DNA of 14,528 bases from JBLHKE01 sp047619485 (GTDB lineage: Bacteria; Verrucomicrobiota; Verrucomicrobiia; Verrucomicrobiales; DEV007). The notes under the pieces were generated by a model. That model was not told where the DNA came from. It made no database searches and saw nothing but the letters and a program-made list of their open reading frames with translations. A program made the translations under genes and the position numbers. The stretch spans positions 1 to 14,528 of the forward strand of contig JBLHKE010000101.1 of the NCBI GenBank assembly GCA_047619485.1, given 5' to 3'. Below are positions 8,420 to 14,528 of the stretch, piece after piece (within the stretch, counting starts at the first letter, position 1; each line of letters opens with the position of its first letter).

Positions 8420-8545
8420 AGGCTGCGTCCGCCGAAACAATCCCATTTTCTGATCGCCAGTGCGTGGACGGAATCCAAGGCCGCCTGGAGTGTCGTAGAG
8501 AGCACAGGCCATACTAAAACGGGACTGCCGTTTCTGACGCAGCCT
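8420..8545. repeat. Candidate small element with 10-bp terminal inverted repeats
   Basis: AGGCTGCGTC (8420-8429) is the exact reverse complement of GACGCAGCCT (8536-8545), bounding 126 bases. The left end overlaps an 8-bp stem with one G-T pair and a TTCA loop (8409-8428). Just inside the right end is the hairpin 8517-8533. No target-site duplication or internal gene is evident. A 10-bp inverted match in a region this size can arise by chance at an appreciable rate, so this is tentative. Confidence 0.3.
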
Positions 8546-8730
8546 AAAAAGGCGGTCGGAAGATACGACAAGGAGGGGCACGAGTGTTGGAGTGATGTAT
8601 TCAAGCGTTCCCGCTGCCGGACGTGGGCTCTTTGCTGACAGTTCAGCCACCCTAGTCTGCAACCGGGAAGGCTGCTCTTCCTGAGCATCGCCAGATGCTT
8701 TCGACGAGACACAAGCATCTACTGGGAAAT

Positions 8731-8745
8731 AGCGCGTCTCGCGCT
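8731..8745 (-). terminator. Possible terminator of the ATPase-xfp-ackA operon
   Basis: AGCGCG (8731-8736) and CGCGCT (8740-8745) form a GC-rich 6-bp stem with a 3-base loop, about 48 bases beyond the ackA stop. On the minus strand it is followed by ATTTCCC, only a short T-run, so efficiency is uncertain. Confidence 0.35.
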
Positions 8746-8792
8746 CTCGATGGCAGGACACCATATTGCTACCAGTGATTGACACCTACGCT

Positions 8793-9836
8793 CTACGCCC
8801 TGTCCTCACTCAACACACGCGCCGTACTTCGAGCGATCATTCGCGCCTCATCGCTCGGCACCACCTTCGTTTCGCAGTCGAGGAACTCGAGCCCCGCGCC
8901 AATGCGGTCGCGGATTGTCTGCGAGTTCTCCCCGATGCCACCTGTAAACACCAGCAGATCGAGCCCACCCAGCACGGCCGCGAGTGCCCCGATCCACTTG
9001 CGCGCGTGGTAGCAATACATCTGCACCGCCATCGCGGCCGCCGGACTCTGATCAGACATCTCGAGCAGTTGTTGCATGTCCGAGCTAATTCCGGACACCG
9101 CTTTCAGCCCCGACTCTTGGTTGAGCAGGCGCTCGAGCTGCCCGACATCGAGTCCGCCATCCCGCAGCAAGCCAATGATGACACCTGGATCGAGATCACC
9201 GCTGCGACTCCCCATCATCATCCCTCCCGTGGGCGTTAGCCCCATCGTCGTATCCATCGGCCGACCGTCGAGCAGCGCCACTAGGCTGCTGCCACTTCCC
9301 AGATGGGCGATGATCACCCGACTTGGCAATTCATCGCCGAGGGTTTCGACAACATGGGCAAACGACAATCCGTGGAACCCGTAACGGCGCAGGCCCTTGT
9401 CCCAATACTCTTCCGGGAGCGCGAAGCGCTTGGCTAGCTCCGGCATGGGGTGGTGGAATGCGGTGTCGAAACAGGCAACGTGTCTGAGTTGCGGAAAGCG
9501 CCGCCGCGCCAACCCGATACAATCGATCGCCGCCGGCAGGTGCAACGGCGCCATCGGGATCAGCTCGCGCAATTCCCCGGTGACTACGTCATCGATCTCA
9601 ACTGGCGCAGAAAAGCGATGACCACCGTGTACTAGCCGGTAACCGATGGCATCGGGATTGCTGACAGCGATCTCGTCGAGCGCCGCCGCCACCGCCTTCT
9701 CGAACGCTGCCATGTTGCTCGCGTCCAGCCCTCCGACATGACGCCCCAAGATCTCCCTCTCCCCCTCTGCGTCCACCGCATAAACCGAGTAACGCAGCGA
9801 GGAGGAGCCAGGATTGATACAGGCAATCTTGCTCAC
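8793..9836 (-). CDS. ackA: Acetate kinase (short, phosphoketolase-linked form)
   Basis: AckA transfers the phosphate of acetyl phosphate to ADP, giving acetate and ATP in the cytoplasm. The order of motifs is typical: NPGSSSL (8-14), YRLVHGG (66-72), APLHLP (96-101), FDTAFH (123-128), RRYGFHG (150-156), AHLGSGSS (177-184), the DTTMGLTPTGG to GSRSGDLDPG block (195-218), FTGGIGEN (297-304) and PSDEA (327-331). Candidate catalytic residues are N8, R67, D124, R211 and E330. At 347 residues it is about 50 shorter than usual; the losses are internal, since both ends are intact. HLGSGSS replaces the common HLGNG-S. I chose GTG 9836 because its GTGA overlaps the xfp stop by four bases, a purine block (GGGGGAAGG) lies just upstream, and the protein then starts as family members do. 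ATG 9848 and GTG 9854 are alternatives. No phosphotransacetylase gene is present, consistent with acetyl phosphate coming directly from Xfp. Confidence 0.93.
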   Translation of the reverse strand: MSKIACINPGSSSLRYSVYAVDAEGEREILGRHVGGLDASNMAAFEKAVAAALDEIAVSNPDAIGYRLVHGGHRFSAPVEIDDVVTGELRELIPMAPLHLPAAIDCIGLARRRFPQLRHVACFDTAFHHPMPELAKRFALPEEYWDKGLRRYGFHGLSFAHVVETLGDELPSRVIIAHLGSGSSLVALLDGRPMDTTMGLTPTGGMMMGSRSGDLDPGVIIGLLRDGGLDVGQLERLLNQESGLKAVSGISSDMQQLLEMSDQSPAAAMAVQMYCYHARKWIGALAAVLGGLDLLVFTGGIGENSQTIRDRIGAGLEFLDCETKVVPSDEARMIARSTARVLSEDRA

Positions 9837-12214
9837 GCCTTCCCCCATTCCCACTCGAGGATCTCCGGCATGTCCTGGCCATGCTTGGTGATGTACTGGC
9901 GGTGCTCGTGGAGTTTGTCCTCGATGTCCTGCCTAGCGTAGGCAGCTTCTGCCGCCAATTTCGGCACGCGATCGATCACGTCCCCTGCGAGGTGGAAGCG
10001 ATCCAGATCATTCAGTACGACCATGTCGAATGGCGTCGTCGTCGTGCCCTCCTCCTTGTAACCGCGGACATGGATGTTGCGGTGGTTGGTGCGCCGATAG
10101 GTTAAGCGGTGGATCAACCACGGGTAGCCGTGATAGGCAAAGATAATCGGTTTATCCTTGGTGAAAATCTCATCGAACTCGTGATCCGCCAGACCATGCG
10201 GGTGTTGATCATGACCCTGCAATTTCATCAAGTTGACGACGTTGACCACCCGGATTTTCAAGTCAGGGAACCGCTTACGCAGGTAGTCGACAGCCGCAAT
10301 TGTCTCGATCGTCGGCACGTCGCCAGCACAAGCCATAACCACGTCCGGCTCTGACCCGCGATCATTGCTCGCCCACTCCCAGATCCCGATCCCCTTCGCG
10401 CAGTGCTTTTTCGCGGCGTCCATATCGAGCCACTGCGGCTCCATCTGCTTGCCAGCGACGATCACATTGACATAATTCCGGCTGCGCAGGCAATGGTCGG
10501 CCACACAGAGCAGGGTGTTCGCATCCGGCGGGAGGTAGACGCGGATGACGTCCGCCTTCTTATTCACCACGTGGTCGATGAAGCCGGGATCCTGATGCGA
10601 AAGCCCATTGTGATCCTGACGCCAGACGTGCGAGGTGAGCAGGTAGTTGAGTGAGGCGATCGGCCGGCGCCACGGGATCTCGCTACGCGTCACTTTCAGC
10701 CACTTCGCATGCTGGTTGAACATCGAGTCGATGATGTGGATGAAGGCCTCGTAGCAAGAGAAAAAACCATGTCTCCCGGTGAGCAGGTAGCCTTCGAGCC
10801 ATCCCTGGCAAGTGTGTTCGCTGAGGATTTCCATGACCCGGCCATCGGCCGCGAGGTGGTCGTCGTCGGGTTGCTTGCTCGCCACCCAGCTGCGCTCGGT
10901 CTCCTCGAACACCGCACTCAAGCGGTTCGACGCAGTCTCGTCTGGACCGAAGATACGGAAATTCTTCTGCGAGCGATTCAGCTTGAGGATATCGCGCAAG
11001 AACAGGCCAAGGGCACGCGTCGCTTCCGCTTTCACCGCTCCGGGGTGATCGACTCCGATCGCGTAGTCAGTGTGATCGGGCATCCGCAAATCCTTCAGCA
11101 ACGTGCCCCCATTCGCATGCAGATTTGCGCCCATGCGCCGCAGCCCTCGGGGCGCGAGGGATCTCAACTCCTCGATCAGACGCCCGTCGCCATCGAACAA
11201 CTCGTCCGGGCGGTAGCTCTTCATCCAGCCCTCGAGCGCCCCGAGGTTCTCTGGTGTCTTGTGGAGATCCGGGATTGGCACCTGGTGCGACCGCCAGTTG
11301 CCCTCCACAGGATTGCCGCCGATCTCTTTCGGCCCAGTCCATCCTTTTGGCGAGCGCAGCACGATCATCGGCCACGCCGGGCGCACCACCTCGCCCGCGC
11401 CGCGCGCCTCAGTTTGAATTCGCTTGATCTCCGCAGCCACCTCGTCAAGCGCGATCGCCATCACCCGATGCATCTCGGCCGGATCGGAACCCTCGACGAA
11501 CCACGGCCGGTAACCGTAGCCGACCAACAAGCTCTCGAGCTCCGAATGCTCGATACGCGCCAGCAAGGTCGGGTTGGCGATCTTGTAACCGTTTAGGTGA
11601 AGGATCGGCAACACCGCGCCGTCGGTCGCCGGGTTGAGGAACTTGTTCGAATGCCAGGAGGCCGCCAGCGGCCCGGTCTCCGCCTCACCATCTCCGATGA
11701 CGCAGGCGGCGATCAGATCCGGGTTGTCAAGAACCGCGCCAAAAGCGTGCGACAGCGCGTAACCGAGCTCGCCGCCCTCGTGGATCGATCCCGGGGTCTG
11801 CGGAGCGACATGGCTGGGGACACCGCCCGGAAACGAGAACTGGTTGAACAGTCGTCGCATGCCTTCCGTGTCCTCCGAGATGTTCGGGTAAACCTCGCTG
11901 TAGGTTCCTTCAAGGTAGGTGTTGGCCACCATGCCAGGCCCGCCGTGACCCGGCCCCGCGATGTAGAGAACATTAAGATCGTCCCGCTGGATGATACGGT
12001 TTAGGTGAGCGTAGATAAAGTTGAGCCCGGGCGTCGTCCCCCAGTGGCCGAGCAGTCGCGGCTTCACATGTTTCAGCGCAAGTGGCTCGTGCAACAGCGG
12101 GTTCTCCATCAGGTAGATCTGCCCGACTGAGAGGTAGTTGGCGGCTCGCCAATACGCGTCGAGCAACGCCAGTTCTTGTTCAGTGGGTGGGGTGGTCGTC
12201 TTGGTCATGGTCAT
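9833..12214 (-). CDS. xfp: Xylulose-5-phosphate/fructose-6-phosphate phosphoketolase
   Basis: This thiamine-diphosphate enzyme converts xylulose 5-P plus phosphate to acetyl-P and glyceraldehyde 3-P, and/or fructose 6-P to acetyl-P and erythrose 4-P. The 793-residue length is normal. Family hallmarks are GHWGTTPG (56-63), AGPGHGGPG (86-94), HEGGELGY (145-152), the cofactor motif GDGEAETGP (174-182), WRSHQVP (307-313), the cofactor-activating glutamate in CYEAFIHIIDSM (E489) and WRQDHNGLSHQDPG (531-544). Histidines 57, 90, 145, 310 and 540 correspond to the active-site set known from bifidobacterial Xfp. Dual or single substrate use cannot be read from the sequence. ATG 12214 and ATG 12208 are equally possible starts; neither has a Shine-Dalgarno sequence. 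The start lies six bases after the ATPase stop and the end overlaps ackA, which points to translational coupling. Confidence 0.96.
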   Translation of the reverse strand: MTMTKTTTPPTEQELALLDAYWRAANYLSVGQIYLMENPLLHEPLALKHVKPRLLGHWGTTPGLNFIYAHLNRIIQRDDLNVLYIAGPGHGGPGMVANTYLEGTYSEVYPNISEDTEGMRRLFNQFSFPGGVPSHVAPQTPGSIHEGGELGYALSHAFGAVLDNPDLIAACVIGDGEAETGPLAASWHSNKFLNPATDGAVLPILHLNGYKIANPTLLARIEHSELESLLVGYGYRPWFVEGSDPAEMHRVMAIALDEVAAEIKRIQTEARGAGEVVRPAWPMIVLRSPKGWTGPKEIGGNPVEGNWRSHQVPIPDLHKTPENLGALEGWMKSYRPDELFDGDGRLIEELRSLAPRGLRRMGANLHANGGTLLKDLRMPDHTDYAIGVDHPGAVKAEATRALGLFLRDILKLNRSQKNFRIFGPDETASNRLSAVFEETERSWVASKQPDDDHLAADGRVMEILSEHTCQGWLEGYLLTGRHGFFSCYEAFIHIIDSMFNQHAKWLKVTRSEIPWRRPIASLNYLLTSHVWRQDHNGLSHQDPGFIDHVVNKKADVIRVYLPPDANTLLCVADHCLRSRNYVNVIVAGKQMEPQWLDMDAAKKHCAKGIGIWEWASNDRGSEPDVVMACAGDVPTIETIAAVDYLRKRFPDLKIRVVNVVNLMKLQGHDQHPHGLADHEFDEIFTKDKPIIFAYHGYPWLIHRLTYRRTNHRNIHVRGYKEEGTTTTPFDMVVLNDLDRFHLAGDVIDRVPKLAAEAAYARQDIEDKLHEHRQYITKHGQDMPEILEWEWGKA

Positions 12215-12220
12215 GATTTA

Positions 12221-14116
12221 CTAGTAATCGGTCAGCGATTTCGGCGGCAGGGCAACCCGCAGCGCGTTCAGGACAGCGAGGACGTCGATCACTTCTTGGG
12301 TGATCGCCCCCGCCACCGGAGGAAGCAGCCCGAGGGCGGCGAAAATCATGCCGATCGCGCTCAGCGCCATGCCACCGATCGCGCTCTGCAGGGCGATGCG
12401 CCGCATGCGCCGACTGATGTGCATCAACTCATCGAGTTTGCGTAGAGAGCTATCCATGATCACCGCGCCGGCAGCCTCCGTGGTCACATCGCTATTCTGC
12501 CCGAAGGCGATCCCGACAGTAGCCGCCCGCAAGGCCGGCGCGTCATTGATCCCGTCGCCGACGTAGATCGTCTTGCGCAGCCGGGTTTCGGCTTCGACGA
12601 TCTCGAGTTTTTCTTCAGGGCTCTTGTCGGCCAACACATCGGCAATGCCAACCCGCCCGGCCAGATACGCCACCTCTGATTCGCGGTCGCCGGACAACAA
12701 CATCGCCCGCTCGATCTGGTGCTTGCCGCCAAGGTGCTGGATGAACGCGGCACCCTCCTCGCGTGGCTCGTCGCGGAATTGGTAGGTCGCCGCGTAGTGT
12801 CCATCGATGATGACCACGCACTCCAAGCCGCCGGCGAGCGGCGGCAAGTTCGCAGCCTCCTGAGGAAATTGCTTGGCGAGCTGCTTGCGGCTGGTGATGC
12901 GCAGCTCGCGGCCTCCGACACTCGCGGTCAAACCTTCACCGGGCCTCTCGCTGATCTCGCTCACTTCGACCCCATCGTCAGCTCCCCCATTCGCCCTCAC
13001 GATCGCCTCGGAGAGAGGATGCCTCGAATACGACTCGACTTTTGCAGTCAATCGCAACACTTCATCACCATCCAACCCGGGCGCGACCAGTTGTTTGACC
13101 AACTCGGGGCGCCCGTAGGTCAGGGTGCCCGTCTTGTCGAAAATGATCATCCGACAGGTGTCGATACTCTCCAAGATCGATGGGTCGCGGATGATGATCG
13201 CCCGTTTCGCCGCGAGCGAGATCGAACCGATGATCGTGACCGGAATCGCGATCAACAACGGGCATGGCGTGGCGACCACTAACACCGCGAGAAACCGGAT
13301 TGGATCGCCCGAGACGAACCACGCGACCAGCGCCAGCGCCACAGCGATTGGTGTGTAGAAGGCGCCCAGTCGATCGGCGAGGCGGCGCATCTTCGGCCGG
13401 TGCTCCTCCGCGGCCTGCATCACCTCCATGATATTCGCGTAACGCGAATCTGCCGCCAGTTTCTCCGCGCGGATCTTCATCACCGACTCGCCGTTGAGCG
13501 CCCCGGAGATCACGGTCGAACCCGGAGTCTTAGAGATCAGGTAAGGTTCGCCAGTCAGGTAAGATTCGTCCATCACACTGTTCCCCTCCTCCACGATCCC
13601 ATCGACCGGACAGATCTCGTGCGGGAGCACCGTCAGTGAATCGCCGACCTCGATCTCATCGAGATCGACGTCCTCGAACGAATTGCCAACATTGCGATGC
13701 GCCGTCGACGGCATGCGTTTTGCCAGCGCCTGGAGGACCGAGGAGGCACCGCGGACGGCATAGGCCTCCAACGCCTCACCACCAGACAGCATCAAAATCA
13801 CCAGCGTGCCGGCCAAGTATTCGCCGAGGAGCAGCGACGTCACGATCGCCATGCCGGCCAGCAGATCCGACCCGAACTCGCGGCGAACCAGATTCCGCAG
13901 TAAGCCCCAGACAAGTGGAACCCCACCGAGCACGTAGGCGATCCATAGCGGGATATTCGCCGATGTGGGCGCCCAGTGTAGAACGAAACGCAAGACGAGA
14001 TGGAGCGCGATTGCCGCCAGAGCGATCACCGCGATTGCTGCTTGAAGCCGATTCTGCCCAATCGCCCCGCAGCTCCCCGTTTCCGGATGATTTTCTAAAT
14101 GCTCAATCTCGCTCAT
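12221..14116 (-). CDS. P1B-type metal-cation-transporting P-type ATPase, TPC-motif type
   Basis: This inner-membrane pump couples ATP hydrolysis to export of a metal cation. From ATG 14116 it has 631 residues. Membrane helices lie near 27-46, 53-73 and 85-110 (probably two), in two helices around 255-295, and in two near 575-622. YLTGEP (186-191) marks the actuator domain, DKTGTLT (327-333, phospho-acceptor D327) the P domain, SRHPL (364-368) the P1B-specific HP motif and GDGINDAP (520-527) the hinge. The membrane metal site reads TPCP (283-286) instead of the CPC of copper or zinc/cadmium pumps, and the last helix contains TQEVIDVLAVLNALR (606-620). As I recall, TPC plus QE-x-x-D marks the P1B-5 group (iron, nickel, cobalt). 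There is no N-terminal HMA domain or His/Cys-rich tail, and no C-terminal hemerythrin domain as P1B-5 members often have. The exported ion is therefore uncertain. ATG 14188 would add 24 unlikely residues. It is first in the operon with xfp and ackA. Confidence 0.9.
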   Translation of the reverse strand: MSEIEHLENHPETGSCGAIGQNRLQAAIAVIALAAIALHLVLRFVLHWAPTSANIPLWIAYVLGGVPLVWGLLRNLVRREFGSDLLAGMAIVTSLLLGEYLAGTLVILMLSGGEALEAYAVRGASSVLQALAKRMPSTAHRNVGNSFEDVDLDEIEVGDSLTVLPHEICPVDGIVEEGNSVMDESYLTGEPYLISKTPGSTVISGALNGESVMKIRAEKLAADSRYANIMEVMQAAEEHRPKMRRLADRLGAFYTPIAVALALVAWFVSGDPIRFLAVLVVATPCPLLIAIPVTIIGSISLAAKRAIIIRDPSILESIDTCRMIIFDKTGTLTYGRPELVKQLVAPGLDGDEVLRLTAKVESYSRHPLSEAIVRANGGADDGVEVSEISERPGEGLTASVGGRELRITSRKQLAKQFPQEAANLPPLAGGLECVVIIDGHYAATYQFRDEPREEGAAFIQHLGGKHQIERAMLLSGDRESEVAYLAGRVGIADVLADKSPEEKLEIVEAETRLRKTIYVGDGINDAPALRAATVGIAFGQNSDVTTEAAGAVIMDSSLRKLDELMHISRRMRRIALQSAIGGMALSAIGMIFAALGLLPPVAGAITQEVIDVLAVLNALRVALPPKSLTDY

Positions 14117-14265
14117 TTTCGGCTCATTCTTAAATATACCCACACTGTGAACTCGATGCTGCCCACATCTTGGAGCTACCCCGCACATTTTGTCAGGCCA
14201 AAAGATGCCCCGATTCGACCAATTCTTGCACAGCTAGTCTCAGAGCTATGATCCATCATTAGACC
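14117..14265. promoter_or_regulatory. Divergent promoter region, ATPase operon / universal stress protein
   Basis: These 149 bases must serve both directions. On the minus strand TATATT (14138-14133) could be a -10 box for the ATPase operon, but no good -35 sits 16-18 bases upstream and the leader would be about 10 bases. On the plus strand TTGCAC (14226-14231) and TATGAT (14247-14252) look like -35 and -10 boxes, though the 15-base spacer is short and the transcript would be almost leaderless. A small dyad CACA-C-TGTG lies at 14141-14149. I see no FNR- or CRP-type site. Confidence 0.35.
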
Positions 14266-14528
14266 ATGAAGAAGCTTGAATCGATTCTCGTAGGGGTAGA
14301 TTTTTCGGACTCGTCGATCAGGGCCTTGCAAGAGGCTGGACGACTCAGTCGGCGGGACGCAGCGAATCTGCACGTCATCCACTCGGTCACCCCTGAGTTC
14401 GTAGAGCACTACCGCGATAGCTTTGATTCGCCCAAAACGGAGATCCTCGAGAAAATCCGCGCACAGCTCTCGAGTTTCGCCGCCGGGCACCTTCCGGCCG
14501 AGCTCAAATTTGAGTCCGACGTCTTCGT
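14266..14528 (+). CDS. Universal stress protein, UspA family (3' end outside window)
   Basis: The visible 87 codons start MKKLESILVGVDFSDSS and continue with AGRLSRRDAANLHVIHSV. This is the standard first strand, helix and second strand of the Usp fold (Rossmann-like, often ATP-binding or dimerising in the cytoplasm). The ATP-binding G-2X-G-9X-G(S/T) motif would lie beyond the window, so nucleotide binding cannot be judged. The gene is divergent from the ATPase-xfp-ackA operon across 149 bases. Usp proteins often accompany stress, hypoxia or energy-limitation genes, which fits the neighbours by inference. No Shine-Dalgarno sequence precedes the ATG. The gene is cut by the window end, not broken. 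Confidence 0.88.
   Translation, partial: MKKLESILVGVDFSDSSIRALQEAGRLSRRDAANLHVIHSVTPEFVEHYRDSFDSPKTEILEKIRAQLSSFAAGHLPAELKFESDVF

Larger units (their letters stand above)
8279..8792. other. Hairpin-rich gap between convergent purB and ackA
   Basis: This 514-base interval has no gene I can support. It holds a perfect 10-bp palindrome CAAACGTTTG (8289-8298) and hairpins at 8368-8381 (GGGCA-agcg-TGCCC), 8409-8428, 8517-8533 (AAACGG-gactg-CCGTTT), 8684-8699 (AGCATC-gcca-GATGCT) and 8731-8745. A minus-strand frame runs open from 8785 to 8228, into the purB 3' end, but its translation has no recognisable domain. The density of small dyads resembles intergenic repeat (REP/MITE-like) DNA. No promoter is needed here because both flanking genes end here. 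Confidence 0.5.

Noticed and set aside
8228..8785. A 185-codon open frame on the minus strand just after ackA
   Set aside because: It has no recognisable domain, is rich in Arg/Ala/Cys typical of GC-rich non-coding frames, runs into the 3' end of purB and covers the hairpin-rich repeat DNA. I treat it as a chance frame through repeats.
10709..11596. A 295-codon plus-strand frame opposite xfp
   Set aside because: It lies fully antisense to the strongly conserved phosphoketolase gene; long antisense frames are common at this GC content.

Overview
The window carries eight protein-coding genes at high GC. I infer a member of the Verrucomicrobiota (Verrucomicrobiales-like). The clue is the secretin: TPR-rich N-terminus, an 'FPAGSQAS…STNTLFVRNT' segment and a C-terminal secretin domain resemble the large secretin-like proteins of Akkermansia and relatives. 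Most genes also lack a recognisable Shine-Dalgarno sequence. The assignment rests on memory of these families, not on a search.

Layout. Positions 1-278 hold no convincing gene but contain a strong nested hairpin. A DinG/XPD-family Fe-S DNA helicase (279-2243, minus) diverges from a plus-strand run: an orphan secretin-like outer-membrane protein (2518-5004), a membrane-anchored AsmA-like protein (5146-6774) and adenylosuccinate lyase purB (6823-8256). A long hairpin spans the purB stop codon. A 514-bp gap (8279-8792) between the convergent purB and ackA genes is rich in short inverted repeats. It includes a possible small element bounded by 10-bp inverted repeats.

The right third is a tightly packed minus-strand operon read from right to left: a P1B-type metal-transport ATPase (14116-12221), xylulose-5-P/fructose-6-P phosphoketolase xfp (12214-9833) and a short acetate kinase ackA (9836-8793). 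Six bases separate the first pair and the second pair shares a 4-bp GTGA overlap. A universal stress protein gene (14266 onward, cut by the window edge) diverges from the operon.

How they work together. Xfp cleaves sugar phosphates phosphorolytically to acetyl phosphate, and AckA converts this to acetate plus ATP, so the pair forms a phosphoketolase shunt that needs no phosphotransacetylase. The co-operonic cation pump and the divergent stress protein suggest a stress- or redox-linked module. The pump has a TPC metal-site motif with a TQE-VID last helix, and has neither an HMA nor a hemerythrin domain. This linkage is the most interesting point here. The secretin plus AsmA-like pair, without other secretion-system genes, is the second. 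I saw no tRNA, rRNA, CRISPR array or transposase.
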